47,468 nt of DNA from Pseudomonadales bacterium (GTDB taxonomy: Bacteria; Pseudomonadota; Gammaproteobacteria; Pseudomonadales; Azotimanducaceae). The notes below the pieces were generated by a model. It was not told the origin of the DNA and did not search any database. It saw only the letters and a list, made by a program, of their open reading frames with translations. The DNA lies in contig SKUB01000125.1 in NCBI GenBank assembly GCA_007122315.1, positions 1-47,468 of the forward strand, written 5' to 3'. Position numbers and translations under genes: made by a program. Of this stretch, positions 17,113 through 25,951 are shown in pieces (position 1 is the stretch's first letter; each line of letters starts with the position of its first letter).

Positions 17113-18630
17113 ATGCTGGAGCGATACGTCAAACGAATTCTGGAGGCCCGGGTCTACGACGTCGCGGTGGAGTCGCCGCTGGACGAGGCGCCGCAGCTTT
17201 CGGCACGTCTGGACAATCGGGTGCTGATCAAGCGGGAGGATCTGCAACCGATCCACTCCTTCAAGCTGCGTGGGGCCTACAACAAGATCGTGCAGCTGGA
17301 TCCGGAACAGCGCCGCCGTGGTGTCATCGCCGCGTCCGCGGGCAACCACGCCCAGGGCGTGGCCCTGGCGGCCGCTCGGCTCGACATCAAGGCCCACATC
17401 GTCATGGGCCGCAATACGCCAGCCATCAAAGTGAACGCGGTGCGTGCGCTGGGCGGCCACGTGATCCTCCACGGCGATACCTACGACGACGCGGCACGCC
17501 ACGCGCTGGAATTGATCGAAAAGCATGGCTACATCCAGGTCCCGCCATATGACGACATCGACACAATCGCCGGCCAGGGAACCGTGGGCATGGAGCTGCT
17601 GCGTCAGCAGCCGGGTGCGCTCGATGCGATTTTCGTTCCGGTGGGCGGTGGTGGTCTGATCGCTGGCATCGCGGCGTACGTGAAGTATCTGCGACCGGAG
17701 GTGCAGGTCATCGGTGTGGAACCGGACGGCTCCCACTGCCTCGCCGCGGCGAAGGCGGCCGGTCGGCGGGTGACGCTGCCCTACGACAAGCTGGATCTGT
17801 TCGCTGATGGCGTCTCCGTGGCACAGATCGGCAAGGAGCCGTTCCGCATTGCCAGAAAGTACGTCGACGACGTGGTGATCGTGAATACCGATGCCATCTG
17901 CGCGGCGGTCAAGGACATCTACGAGGACACCCGCTCCCTGGCGGAACCGGCCGGCGCGCTGGCGGTGGCCGGTATGAAGGCATGGGTCGAGGAGCACGGG
18001 GTCACGGGCAGGACGCTGATCGCGATTCACAGCGGTGCCAATCTCAACTTCGATCGCATGCGGCACATCTCCGAGCGGGCGGACCTTGGCGAGAAGCGCG
18101 AAGCCATCCTGGCGGTGACCATTCCTGAGCGGCCGGGCAGCTTCAGGCGGTTCTGCCGGGTCATCGGCAAGCGCAGCGTCACGGAATTCAATTACCGCTA
18201 TGCGGACCCGACCCGGGCTCATGTCTTCGTCGGGCTGGCGCTGTCGCCGGCGCGGGATCGGGAGACCTTCGTCGAACGGCTGTCAGAAGAGGGCTATCCG
18301 GTGGTGGACATGACCGACAACGAGATGGCGAAGCTGCATGTGCGTCATCTGGTAGGCGGCCGCGCCCCTGGGGATCACGCTGAGCTGATTTTCCGTTTCG
18401 AGTTTCCGGAGCGCCCCGGCGCACTGATGAACTTCCTCACGGTGCTGGGTGAACGCTGGAACATCTCGCTGTTCCACTATCGCAACCATGGTGCGGCCTG
18501 GGGTCGGGTGCTGGTGGGCTTTCATGCGTCGAAGGCGGATCGCGCGGCGTTGGTGAAGTCCCTCGGCGCCACCGGCTATCGGTTCTGGGAAGAGACCGAT
18601 AACCCCGCCTACGCCCAGTTTCTCGCCTGA
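17113..18630 (+). CDS. ilvA: threonine ammonia-lyase, biosynthetic (threonine deaminase)
   Basis: A 505-residue PLP enzyme (E. coli IlvA 514) converting threonine to 2-oxobutanoate, the first committed step of isoleucine synthesis. The PLP lysine is Lys51 in HSFKLRGAY, and the phosphate-binding glycine loop GGGGLIAG lies in the middle of the catalytic domain. Two ACT-like regulatory domains fill the C-terminal third (each opening with a PERPG motif: TIPERPGSF and [10 protein letters not shown]), consistent with isoleucine feedback inhibition. The ATG at 17113 was chosen because GAGGA lies 8 nt upstream and close relatives begin MLE-YVK-IL; an ATG at 17083 would add ten residues. It diverges from rpiA over 203 bp and converges on def. 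Confidence 0.97.
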   Translation: MLERYVKRILEARVYDVAVESPLDEAPQLSARLDNRVLIKREDLQPIHSFKLRGAYNKIVQLDPEQRRRGVIAASAGNHAQGVALAAARLDIKAHIVMGRNTPAIKVNAVRALGGHVILHGDTYDDAARHALELIEKHGYIQVPPYDDIDTIAGQGTVGMELLRQQPGALDAIFVPVGGGGLIAGIAAYVKYLRPEVQVIGVEPDGSHCLAAAKAAGRRVTLPYDKLDLFADGVSVAQIGKEPFRIARKYVDDVVIVNTDAICAAVKDIYEDTRSLAEPAGALAVAGMKAWVEEHGVTGRTLIAIHSGANLNFDRMRHISERADLGEKREAILAVTIPERPGSFRRFCRVIGKRSVTEFNYRYADPTRAHVFVGLALSPARDRETFVERLSEEGYPVVDMTDNEMAKLHVRHLVGGRAPGDHAELIFRFEFPERPGALMNFLTVLGERWNISLFHYRNHGAAWGRVLVGFHASKADRAALVKSLGATGYRFWEETDNPAYAQFLA

Positions 18631-18682
18631 TCCGAGCGGAGTGACACCCTGCAGAAGGCGGCCGTGTAGCGGCGCGCCGCTC

Positions 18683-19231
18683 TCAGTCGATGGCTTCGAC
18701 CGGGTCGCCGAAGCGGGCGAACTCCTCCTCGAACATGAGCTTGGAGGTGTCCTTGAGCCGATCGATGTAGAGCCGGCCGTCGAGGTGGTCGAACTCGTGC
18801 TGGAACACGGTGGCGAGGAAGCCCTGATAGGCGGCTGCCTGCGGTTGGCCGCTTGTGTCCAACCAGCGTACGCGAATGCCGCGCGGCCGCTCGACGTAAC
18901 CGCGCAGTCCGGGGACGGACAGGCAGCCTTCCCAGAACCCCTGTTCCGACCCATCGAGGACCTCGATTTCGGGGTTCACGTAGATCGTGAGCGGCACCTC
19001 CTCGATCTCGCCGTAGCGACTCGGGCCACCGGGGATGCGGATGATGGCGAGCCGGAGCGGGATGCCGATCTGGGGCGCAGCGAGACCGATGCCGCCGGAG
19101 TCCGCCAGGGTGTCGACCATGTCCTCGATGAGCGCGCTGAGTTTCGAATCCCCGATCTCGGCGGCGGTGAGGGCCCGTGCCCGCTGGCGCAGGATGGGAT
19201 GTCCCATGCGCAGGATCTCGCGTACAGCCAT
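18683..19231 (-). CDS. def: peptide deformylase
   Basis: A 182-residue metalloenzyme that removes the formyl group from nascent proteins. All three family motifs are present: GIGLAAPQ (47-54), EGCLS (101-105) and HEFDH (145-149), with metal ligands Cys103, His145 and His149 and catalytic Glu146. Two ATG codons abut (19234 and 19231); an AAAGGAG site ends 4 nt before the first and 7 nt before the second, favouring 19231. The start lies on the stop of the 5-formyl-THF cyclo-ligase gene, so the two are coupled. This copy is not beside fmt, so a second deformylase may exist elsewhere in the genome. Confidence 0.96.
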   Translation of the reverse strand: MAVREILRMGHPILRQRARALTAAEIGDSKLSALIEDMVDTLADSGGIGLAAPQIGIPLRLAIIRIPGGPSRYGEIEEVPLTIYVNPEIEVLDGSEQGFWEGCLSVPGLRGYVERPRGIRVRWLDTSGQPQAAAYQGFLATVFQHEFDHLDGRLYIDRLKDTSKLMFEEEFARFGDPVEAID

Positions 19232-19884
19232 CATCGGGCTCCTTTCGCAGTGACCGCCACGGCGAGGAAACGGGTGTCGGTGGCGATGCCGTGAAGCGGC
19301 ACATCATGCTCCGCAGCGGGAAGTTCTTCGACCTCCTGCAGATCGTGGGCGAGGCCGATCAGGCGGGGACGATGCGCCCGGGGCCGACGCAGATCGAAGC
19401 TGCGATCATAGAACCCGCCGCCCATGCCGAGACGATTCCCCCGGGCATCGAATGCCACCAGGGGCAGCAGCACCAGATCCAGGGTCCAGCCGGGAACCGT
19501 GTCTGTCACCACCGGCTCCGGGATACCGAAGCGGTTGCTGGAAAAACAGGTATCGGGCCGCCAGGGCGCAAAGCGCAGGCGCTGGCTGCCACGGGTGATG
19601 GGGTCGATCACGGGCAGAAAGACGAGGCAGCGTCGCAGGTACAGCCATTCGGCGATGGGCTCCGGATCGATCTCCCCGTCCCGGGGCAGGTACACCGCGA
19701 CGCGGCGCGCGCGGCGCAGTTCCGGCCGGCTGCGCAGGTGTGCGAGGAGTCCCTGGGCGGCCTGCGCCTGGGCCTGTTCGGAGAGCGTCCGGCGCGCGCT
19801 GCGCATGTGCTTGCGCAATGCCAGACGGCCCGCAGTCGGCACCGGCGCGCGCTCGGCAGCAGGATGTGAAGGTGCTTCGCTCAA
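19231..19884 (-). CDS. fau: 5-formyltetrahydrofolate cyclo-ligase
   Basis: A 217-residue enzyme that converts 5-formyl-THF to 5,10-methenyl-THF with ATP, recycling a folate form that inhibits one-carbon enzymes. The glycine-rich substrate/ATP loop GMGGGFYDR (153-161), PVIDP and GIPEP are characteristic. No ATG precedes the conserved LRKHMRSARRTLS segment closely; a TTG at 19884 with GGGAG 8 nt upstream is the best start and gives a normal length. An internal ATG (residue 27) would remove part of the first helix. It lies directly downstream of 6S RNA on the same strand, exactly as ygfA (fau) follows ssrS in E. coli, and overlaps def. Confidence 0.92.
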   Translation of the reverse strand: MSEAPSHPAAERAPVPTAGRLALRKHMRSARRTLSEQAQAQAAQGLLAHLRSRPELRRARRVAVYLPRDGEIDPEPIAEWLYLRRCLVFLPVIDPITRGSQRLRFAPWRPDTCFSSNRFGIPEPVVTDTVPGWTLDLVLLPLVAFDARGNRLGMGGGFYDRSFDLRRPRAHRPRLIGLAHDLQEVEELPAAEHDVPLHGIATDTRFLAVAVTAKGAR

Positions 19885-20021
19885 ACGGTTGGCTCCCGAC
19901 GGACAGCCGGCACGTGGGCGGTGAGACTTGCACAGACGACGGCCTGGAGCACGCGGGCGACGCAGAAATACCATGAGAAGCCGGAGGCCGGATCTTGGCT
20001 TGCGGCAGAAGGGTAAAGCTC

Positions 20022-20198
20022 GCTCCCCGGAGGTGCCGCTGTCGATATTGTCCTTGAACCCAAACAGTTCAAGGTGGAGGTTCAGGCGATCCCTCAGGCT
20101 TTCCGACGCGCGGACATGCACACCGGGATCTGCACTTCACCCCCTGGTACCACATAAGGCTCGAGGACGTGCACCGACTGGCGAGCATCCCAGGGAAC
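20022..20198 (-). ncRNA. ssrS: 6S RNA
   Basis: The 340-bp gap between zapA and the cyclo-ligase gene holds sequence that matches 6S RNA in order and in landmark. Reading leftward: a 5' closing arm CCCTGGGATGCTCGC (from 20195), GTCCTCGAGCC, then GTGTGCATG...CGGAAAGCCTGAGG, then the hairpin CCTTGAAC/GTTCAAGG (20074-20052, 7-nt loop), and a 3' arm CAGCGGCACCTCCGGGG (ending near 20024). E. coli 6S has the corresponding CUCUGAGAUGUUCGC, CCCUGAGCC, GAGCAUGC...GAGAAGCCUUA, CACCUUGAACC...GGUUCAAGG and GGCGGCAUCUCGGAG. The arms pair in the first 7 positions, then with mismatches. The role is sequestering sigma70 RNA polymerase in stationary phase. The ends are estimates, about 177 nt long. Confidence 0.85.
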
Positions 20199-20206
20199 GA
20201 GGGTCG

Positions 20207-20236
20207 AGCATACAGGAGAAGGGGGGTGGCGGTCAG
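20207..20236 (-). promoter_or_regulatory. ssrS (6S RNA) promoter overlapping the zapA stop codon
   Basis: Read leftward, CTGACC (20236-20231) and TATGCT (20212-20207) are separated by 18 bp and place the start about 20199-20200, at the predicted 5' end of 6S RNA. The -35 box contains the TGA stop of zapA (20235-20233). Confidence 0.55.
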
Positions 20237-20544
20237 CTTGCGCGCAGCTCACGGACTTCGCCGAGCACCTTGGCGATGCGCTCGTTCAGACGCTGGATGG
20301 ACTGCTTCGCCTCGCCGCTGTTGCGATCCAGGGACAGCAGTTCGTGGGCAATGTTCAGGGCCGCCATGACCGCGATGCGCTCGCTGCCGATGATCTTCCC
20401 GGTGTTGCGGATCTCCCGCATCTGCTCGTCGAGATACCGCGCGGACCGTTCGAGGGCCTCGCGCTCGTCGGCGGGGCAGCTCACCTGGTAGTCGCGTCCG
20501 AGGATGCTGACGGTCACCGTGACGTTGGTACTGGCCTGACTCAT
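20233..20544 (-). CDS. zapA: cell division protein ZapA
   Basis: A 103-residue protein (E. coli 109) that binds FtsZ protofilaments and stabilises the Z-ring. The N-terminal globular part (VTVSILGRDYQVSCPADEREALERSARYLDEQM) and the long C-terminal coiled-coil helix (about 68-103) match the family. The start at 20544 overlaps the stop of the upstream TIGR02449 gene as ATGA. Gene position before ssrS and a folate cyclo-ligase is the same as in E. coli (zapA-ssrS-fau). Confidence 0.95.
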   Translation of the reverse strand: MSQASTNVTVTVSILGRDYQVSCPADEREALERSARYLDEQMREIRNTGKIIGSERIAVMAALNIAHELLSLDRNSGEAKQSIQRLNERIAKVLGEVRELRAS

Positions 20545-20750
20545 CCATCCTGCTCCAGCGATTTCAGACGGCTGATCATGGCCTCGACCTTGCTCTTTGC
20601 CAGCTCGTTCTTCTCGATCAGCTGGGCGCGCTCGCTGGCCCAATCGGAATGCCTGCCCATGAGCGCCTGGTTTTCATGGGCAAGCTGTTCGCACAGGCGC
20701 ACGAGTTCCTCGATGCGACTTTCAAGCGTATGCAGTTCGTGCTCACTCAT
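20541..20750 (-). CDS. TIGR02449-family small coiled-coil protein (ZapB-like)
   Basis: A 69-residue protein that is almost wholly a heptad coiled coil (LESRIEELVRLCEQLAHENQALMGR..., residues 8-66). It occupies the position before zapA typical of the TIGR02449 family in gammaproteobacteria, and its shape resembles E. coli ZapB, which links ZapA to MatP. A division role is inferred from context. It is translationally coupled to zapA, and a near-consensus sigma70 promoter lies 42 bp upstream. Confidence 0.85.
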   Translation of the reverse strand: MSEHELHTLESRIEELVRLCEQLAHENQALMGRHSDWASERAQLIEKNELAKSKVEAMISRLKSLEQDG

Positions 20751-20791
20751 GGCCGGGACCCTGGGCGGGGCGGTCGGAAAACGACCGCGCC

Positions 20792-20820
20792 ACTATAGGA
20801 TTGGCCCCGTGGGCGGTCAA
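20792..20820 (-). promoter_or_regulatory. sigma70 promoter of TIGR02449-zapA
   Basis: Read leftward, TTGACC (20820-20815), a 17-bp spacer and TATAGT (20797-20792) form a near-consensus promoter with a start near 20785, some 35 nt before the first ATG. It is the best-matching sigma70 promoter I saw in the window. Confidence 0.75.
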
Positions 20821-20914
20821 CGCAGTCGCGACAGGCGCCCGACACGCTGACCCGCGGTCGAGATGGGCGGTGGGAAGCGGGTATCATCCGCCTTCCTTGC
20901 CTGCGGAGTCTCTC

Positions 20915-21478
20915 ATGGGAACGCGCATTTCCGCATCCGCTCTGGACTGGAACGAGACGTCCGCGCGACTCGTGGACTTGTTCGACTGGATTCAGCCAGC
21001 GGAGCTGCACGGGCTGCTCTGCGGCAGTGCGTGTGCTGGCGGCGGACTCGACGACCGTGCATGGTTGCAGCGCATCCGCGAACACGCGGGGGCGCAGTTG
21101 TCGGATCAGGCCGATTCGTCCGACCTGCTCTGGTTCCGCAATCGCGCGCTGGTGAATCTCGGCGATGCCGACTTGCGCTTCGATCTGCTCCTGCCGGACG
21201 CGGATGCCGTCTTGCCGGAACGGCTCGATGCGCTTGCAGCGTGGTGTTCCGGATTCCTCTCCGGCTTCGGTCTCGCCGGCGGTCGCGCCGAGGCCCTTGA
21301 TGCCGACGGGGCATCAGGTCTGGTGGATCTGGCAGCGATTGCCGACGTCGACCCAGGCGCGTCGGAGTCCGAGGCGGATGCGGAGGAGAGCTATGCGGAA
21401 CTCGTGGAGTACGTACGGGTCGTGGTGCTGCTGATACTGCAGCAGCGGGTCGCGAACGATCAGAGGGGTGCGACATGA
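20915..21478 (+). CDS. ygfB: UPF0149 family protein YgfB
   Basis: A 187-residue, mainly helical, acidic protein. It carries the UPF0149 landmarks: AELHGLLCGSACAGG near residue 29, WCSGFLSGFGLAGG, and a C-terminal AEESYAELVEYVRVVVLLI helix. In Pseudomonas, YgfB is reported to influence ampC expression through the AmpDh3 pathway; the biochemical role is not settled. GGAG lies 6 nt upstream of the ATG. Its stop overlaps the pepP start (ATGA), the gene order of E. coli. It diverges from TIGR02449-zapA across 164 bp. Confidence 0.92.
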   Translation: MGTRISASALDWNETSARLVDLFDWIQPAELHGLLCGSACAGGGLDDRAWLQRIREHAGAQLSDQADSSDLLWFRNRALVNLGDADLRFDLLLPDADAVLPERLDALAAWCSGFLSGFGLAGGRAEALDADGASGLVDLAAIADVDPGASESEADAEESYAELVEYVRVVVLLILQQRVANDQRGAT

Positions 21479-22902
21479 GTCAGACTGAGGCCAAGCGCAG
21501 CGGCGCGCCCGCGCCGAAGCCGAAGAAGATGGCGCGGGCGAAATCCCGGGCAGCGCCCCCGGACCTGAACGTGGTGCGCTCTACAGGGATCGCGCCGGCA
21601 GAATACACCCGCCGCCGTCGCCGGCTCATGGACGGCCTCCACGAAGATACGGTGGCGCTCATTCCCGGTGCCCTGGTGCGGCTGCGCAACGGCGATACCG
21701 CCTATCCGTTCCGCCAGGATTCCAACTTCCTCTACCTGACGGGCTTCGACGAGCCTCAGTCGCTGCTGGTGCTGGTTCCCGGTCGCTCGCAGGGTGAGAG
21801 CATCCTGTTCTGCCGGGAGCGTGAGCCGCGGGCGGAGCGCTATGACGGCGAACGGCTTGGTCCGGAGCGTGCGGCATCGGCGCTGGGCCTCGACGACGCG
21901 TTCCCGTGGGAGGACGTCGACGAGATCCTGCCCGGGTTGATCGAGGGCCGTCGGCGCGTCTATTTCCCGCTCGGGGCGGATGCCGACTTCGACCGACGGG
22001 TGCTGGGCTGGCTGCACCTGCTGCGTTCCCGGGTCGGTTCCGATGCGCTGCCCCAGTGTGAGTTCGTCGACATCGGCCACCTGCTGCACGACCTCCGGCT
22101 GGTGAAAAGTGCCGCCGAGCTCAGACTCATGCGGCAGGCAGGCGCCATCTCTGCCGCGGCGCATTGCCGGGCCATGCAGGTCTGCCGGCCGGGGATGACG
22201 GAGGGCGATCTCGAGGCGGAGCTCCTCTATAGCTTCCGCCGCGCCGGCGCCAGGGAGCCGGCTTACGAGTGCATCGTGGCCGGCGGCGAGAATGCCTGTA
22301 CGTTGCATTACGTCCGCAACAGCGATGCACTGGCAGACGGCGCGCTGGTGCTGATCGATGCCGGCTGTGAGTACGCAGGCTACGCAGCGGACATCACCCG
22401 CACCTTCCCCTCTTCCGGTCGCTTCACGCCGGTGCAACGGGAGCTCTACGATCTGGTGCTGGCAGCCCAGCACGCAGCCATCGACGCGGCCCGCAGCGGC
22501 GCCCATTTCAACGCCCCTCACGAGGCAGCCGAGCGGGTGCTCACGCAGGGGCTCATGGATCTGAAGCTGCTCGACGGTCCGCTGGACACGCTCATCGAGA
22601 CCGAGGCCGCGCGGCGCTTCTGCATGCACAAGACCTCGCACTGGCTCGGTCTCGACGTGCACGACGTCGGCGACTATCGGGTCGGCGAGGCATGGCGGGA
22701 ACTGGAACCGGGCATGGTCCTGACGGTGGAGCCTGGCCTGTACTTTCCGCCGGAACTCGACGACGTACCGGAGGCCTTCAAGGGCATCGGCATCCGGATC
22801 GAGGACGACGTGGTCATCACCCGTGGCGAGCCGGAAGTGCTCACCGGCGGGGTGCCGAAGTCCCCGGACGCCATCGAGGCGCTGATGGCCGAGGGGCGAT
22901 GA
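21475..22902 (+). CDS. pepP: Xaa-Pro aminopeptidase (aminopeptidase P)
   Basis: A 475-residue metallopeptidase that removes N-terminal residues preceding proline. The five dinuclear manganese ligands are Asp295, Asp306, His389, Glu419 and Glu443, with the same spacing as E. coli PepP (261, 272, 355, 384, 407 from memory). The N-terminal AMP_N domain spans roughly 40-180. Relative to E. coli there are about 34 extra N-terminal residues rich in Lys, Ala and Pro (residues 5-29). The ATG at 21475, overlapping ygfB, was kept because it is coupled, but the internal ATG at 21529 would trim most of the extension. Confidence 0.95.
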   Translation: MSQTEAKRSGAPAPKPKKMARAKSRAAPPDLNVVRSTGIAPAEYTRRRRRLMDGLHEDTVALIPGALVRLRNGDTAYPFRQDSNFLYLTGFDEPQSLLVLVPGRSQGESILFCREREPRAERYDGERLGPERAASALGLDDAFPWEDVDEILPGLIEGRRRVYFPLGADADFDRRVLGWLHLLRSRVGSDALPQCEFVDIGHLLHDLRLVKSAAELRLMRQAGAISAAAHCRAMQVCRPGMTEGDLEAELLYSFRRAGAREPAYECIVAGGENACTLHYVRNSDALADGALVLIDAGCEYAGYAADITRTFPSSGRFTPVQRELYDLVLAAQHAAIDAARSGAHFNAPHEAAERVLTQGLMDLKLLDGPLDTLIETEAARRFCMHKTSHWLGLDVHDVGDYRVGEAWRELEPGMVLTVEPGLYFPPELDDVPEAFKGIGIRIEDDVVITRGEPEVLTGGVPKSPDAIEALMAEGR

Positions 22903-24104
22903 CCGGGCATGCCACCATCGCGGTGGTGGGTGCCGGAGTGGTTGGCGCCGTCACGGCGCTGATGCTGCATCGTGCCGGCGTGGATGTCGTGGTGCTGGAA
23001 CAGCGGCCGCCGGAAGCCGTTGCGCCCACTGTCGGGACGCTGGGCGAGGATCTGCGGACCTGGGCCCTGTCGCCCGCATCGTTGGCGCTGCTGGACGAGC
23101 TGGACGTCTGGGACGCGTCCTGTCGTGCTGCCTCCTGCAGCTATCACGGCATGGAGGTGTGGGACGGCGAAGGCACCGGGCGGATCAGCTTTACTGCCGC
23201 TGAGGCGCAGGTCCCGGAACTCGGCCGCATTCTGCCGAATCAGGTGCTGGTGACCCGGCTGTGGGACGCGCTGGCGCGGGATGGCATCCGTTGCGTCGAC
23301 GGGCGCGCCGTGGTGGCATTCGAAGCCGCAGCGACGCGCAGTACGCTGACCCTGGATGATGCCACCACGCTGACTGCCGGGCTGGTAGTGGCCGCGGATG
23401 GCGGTGACTCGAAGATGCGCGATCTCGCCGGCATCGAAGTGGACGAAGAGGACACTGGACAGCGTGCGATCGCGACGCTGGCGGTCATCAGGCAGCCCCA
23501 TGAGGCCACCGCCTGGCAGCGCTTCCTGCCCACGGGCCCGCTGGCGTTTCTGCCGTTGCCGGACCGCGCTGGCCAGCACCGGGTGTCCGTGGTGTGGTCA
23601 CTGGATGCGGAGCAGGCGGCGGCAGTCGAAGCACTGGACGACGCAGCGTTTGCGACGGCACTCGATGATGCCATCGAAGGTCGCTTCGGGGGCATCGCTG
23701 CGGTTGACCGGCGCCTGGGCTTTCCCCTGCGGCAGCGTCATGCCCGCCGTTACCGGTCGCTGGGGCTGGTGCTGGTGGGGGATGCGGCGCACGTGCTGCA
23801 CCCGCTGGCGGGACAGGGCGTGAACCTGGGCCTGAAGGATGCGAAGGTGCTGCTGCACGAGCTCCGGCCTCACCTGCGCAGCGGACGTTGCGCCGCGCTG
23901 GGGGATCCGGATCTGCTTTACCACTACGAACGCATCCGGCGCGGAGAAAATGCGATCATGTTGCGGGCGATGTCGGGATTGAAGCGGCTGTTCGGCGCCG
24001 ACGATCTGGGTCTGCGCTGGGCGCGCAACCAGGGTCTGCGCTGGGTGGACGATCTGCCCGTGGTGAAGCGCGAGTTGTTGCGTCAGGCCCTGGGCCGTGC
24101 GTGA
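22899..24104 (+). CDS. ubiH: 2-octaprenyl-6-methoxyphenol hydroxylase (ubiquinone biosynthesis)
   Basis: A 401-residue flavoprotein monooxygenase of the UbiH/UbiF/COQ6 family. The FAD motifs are GxGxxG (11-16), the DG motif ADGGDSKMRD (166-175) and the GD motif VGDAAHVLHPLAGQGVNLGL (293-312). Placement after ygfB-pepP, as in E. coli, selects UbiH among its paralogues; substrate choice within the family is not visible in the sequence. The start overlaps pepP (ATGA). The ubiI (visC) gene that follows ubiH in E. coli is absent here, and the gcv genes come next. Confidence 0.9.
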   Translation: MTGHATIAVVGAGVVGAVTALMLHRAGVDVVVLEQRPPEAVAPTVGTLGEDLRTWALSPASLALLDELDVWDASCRAASCSYHGMEVWDGEGTGRISFTAAEAQVPELGRILPNQVLVTRLWDALARDGIRCVDGRAVVAFEAAATRSTLTLDDATTLTAGLVVAADGGDSKMRDLAGIEVDEEDTGQRAIATLAVIRQPHEATAWQRFLPTGPLAFLPLPDRAGQHRVSVVWSLDAEQAAAVEALDDAAFATALDDAIEGRFGGIAAVDRRLGFPLRQRHARRYRSLGLVLVGDAAHVLHPLAGQGVNLGLKDAKVLLHELRPHLRSGRCAALGDPDLLYHYERIRRGENAIMLRAMSGLKRLFGADDLGLRWARNQGLRWVDDLPVVKRELLRQALGRA

Positions 24105-24182
24105 GCCGCACCGGATATGAGAGATTGCCACGAATGATTGTTCACGCTATCGCGGAAGGAATAACGCTGATGCACTCCAGGC

Positions 24183-24294
24183 CCAGGTGGGAGCCTACGT
24201 CCGCGAAGCGGGCGTCGCGATCTGTGTCACGCCCGAGTCCGGGGGCAGTCCGCGATCGCAACGCCGGGCTGCGCCCGACGTTCGCTCCCACTGG
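24183..24294. repeat. 112-bp palindromic (REP-like) element upstream of gcvT
   Basis: CCAGGTGGGAGC (24183-24194) faces GCTCCCAC-TGG (24284-24294), with further inverted segments inside, such as CGCGAAGCGGGCGTCGCGA on one side and CGCGATCGCAACGCCGGG on the other. GTGGGAGC...GCTCCCAC ends are those of REP-like elements of pseudomonads and related genera. It sits in the 289-bp gap between ubiH and gcvT. A copy elsewhere in the genome cannot be checked here. The remaining 99 bp to gcvT include GGAGAG at 24341 and the gcvT ribosome-binding site. Confidence 0.55.
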
Positions 24295-24393
24295 CACCCT
24301 GACACGCCTGACGCCAGCAATGGGCTGTACGTTGTTCCAGGAGAGATCGCGCCGGACGGCGGTAGGGCTGCGAGTTTGGATCGGAGTGAAACG

Positions 24394-25470
24394 ATGACGG
24401 AACGTACTCCGCTGCACGCCGAACATGTGGCGGACGGCGCGAAAATGGTGGATTTCCACGGCTGGGACATGCCTCTGCACTACGGCTCCCAGGTGGAGGA
24501 GCACCATGCCGTGCGGCGGGGTGCAGGCATGTTCGACGTCTCCCACATGACGGTGGTGGACGTGACCGGCGAGGGCGCGACCGCCTGGTTACGCTGGCTG
24601 CTGGCCAACGACGTCGCGAAACTCAAAGCGCCGGGTCGGGCCCTTTACACCGCCATGCTTGATGCTGAAGGCGGCATTCTCGATGACCTCATCGTCTATC
24701 GACGTGACGGCGGCTGGCGGCTTGTGGTCAACTCCGCCACCCGGCAGGACGACCTTGCGTGGCTGGAGACTCAGCGTCGCAAGGGCGTGACCGTGAAGGA
24801 GCGTCCGGAGCTCGCGATGATCGCAGTGCAGGGTCCGGCGGCCCTGGAACGCTCCGCTGCATGGCTCGGGTCTGCGGCGGAAGCGGTTGCTGAGCTGAAG
24901 CCGTTCGGATTCGTGGAAGACGGCGACCGTTTCATTGCCCGGACCGGCTATACAGGTGAGGACGGCTTCGAGGCCATCCTCCCCGGGGATTGCGCTGCTG
25001 CGGCGTGGCGAGCGCTGCGGGACGCGGACATCGCCGCCGCTGGACTCGGCGCCCGCGACACGCTGCGGCTGGAGGCCGGGCTGAATCTGTACGGTCAGGA
25101 CATGGACCGCTCGGTGACGCCGCTGGAGTCGAATCTGGCCTGGTCCGTGGCCTTCAAACCGCCGGAACGGGACTTCATCGGCCGCGCCGCGCTGGAGCGG
25201 CAGCGCGAGGAAGGCGTGCCGCGGGTGCTGGTGGGGCTGAAGCTGCAAGCGCGTGGCGTTCTGCGGCGTGGGCAACGGGTTCTGTACGATGGGCAGCCGG
25301 TGGGCGAACTCACCAGCGGTGCGTTCTCGCCGACCCTCGGTGTCGGCATCGGTCTCGCGCGCATCGACGCCGGCATTGACGCGTCGGAACTCGAAGTGGA
25401 CATCCGCGGCAAATCGCTGCCCGTGGCGCGGTTGAAGCCGCCTTTCGTGAAGCGCGGCGAAGCCGCTTAG
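24394..25470 (+). CDS. gcvT: aminomethyltransferase, glycine cleavage T protein
   Basis: A 358-residue folate-binding enzyme (E. coli GcvT 364) that releases ammonia from the aminomethyl-lipoyl H protein and forms 5,10-methylene-THF. The pattern begins [28 protein letters not shown] and includes [16 protein letters not shown] and [18 protein letters not shown]; the C-terminal domain contains [21 protein letters not shown] lies 7 nt before the ATG. Downstream are gcvH (85 bp), gcvPA and gcvPB. A 289-bp leader precedes it, but I could not identify a glycine riboswitch. Confidence 0.97.
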   Translation: MTERTPLHAEHVADGAKMVDFHGWDMPLHYGSQVEEHHAVRRGAGMFDVSHMTVVDVTGEGATAWLRWLLANDVAKLKAPGRALYTAMLDAEGGILDDLIVYRRDGGWRLVVNSATRQDDLAWLETQRRKGVTVKERPELAMIAVQGPAALERSAAWLGSAAEAVAELKPFGFVEDGDRFIARTGYTGEDGFEAILPGDCAAAAWRALRDADIAAAGLGARDTLRLEAGLNLYGQDMDRSVTPLESNLAWSVAFKPPERDFIGRAALERQREEGVPRVLVGLKLQARGVLRRGQRVLYDGQPVGELTSGAFSPTLGVGIGLARIDAGIDASELEVDIRGKSLPVARLKPPFVKRGEAA

Positions 25471-25555
25471 GCGCCCGGTCAGCAGTCGACGCGAAACGAG
25501 TCGTTTTCGAATCAATGCGCCACGAGCGCGCCCCAGGCATGGAGAAGACATCCAG

Positions 25556-25951
25556 ATGAGCAACATCCCGGCTGAACTGCGCTATGCGTCTACCCATGAG
25601 TGGGCGCGCCTCGAGGAGGACGGCACGGTGACCGTGGGCATCACCGACCATGCCCAGGATGCCCTGGGCGACGTGGTGTTCGTCGAGCTCCCGGAACTCG
25701 AGATCGACGTCCAGGCCGGCACCGAAGCCGGGGTGGTGGAGTCGGTGAAGGCCGCTTCCGACATCTATTCGCCGGTGAGTGGTACGGTGATTGCTGTCAA
25801 TGATGCCCTGGAGGAATCGCCAGAGACGGTGAACGAGGATCCCTACGGCAGCGGCTGGTTCTTCCGCCTGCGCCCCTCCGACAAGGCGGAACTCGACGAA
25901 CTGCTCGATGCCGAAGGTTACGCCGAGGTAGCCGAGAACGACGCCCACTGA
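25556..25951 (+). CDS. gcvH: glycine cleavage H protein
   Basis: A 131-residue lipoyl carrier shuttling the aminomethyl group between P, T and L proteins. The lipoylated lysine is Lys65 in [13 protein letters not shown], in the typical beta-hairpin. [11 protein letters not shown] and [21 protein letters not shown] are the usual early signatures. GGAGAAG lies upstream of the ATG. It is the normal size (E. coli 129). The dihydrolipoyl dehydrogenase (L protein) is not in this window. Confidence 0.97.
   Translation: MSNIPAELRYASTHEWARLEEDGTVTVGITDHAQDALGDVVFVELPELEIDVQAGTEAGVVESVKAASDIYSPVSGTVIAVNDALEESPETVNEDPYGSGWFFRLRPSDKAELDELLDAEGYAEVAENDAH

Noticed and set aside
18668-18681. AGCGGCGCGCCGCT palindrome between ilvA and def
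   Set aside because: A 14-bp palindrome could be a terminator core, but the loop would be too small and no flanking signal was found.
24295-24393. Glycine riboswitch upstream of gcvT
   Set aside because: GGAGAG is present at 24341, as in glycine aptamers, but the expected CGAAGG-type middle and CAGGYAAAAGGAC-type end are absent. Only a covariance-model search could revive it.
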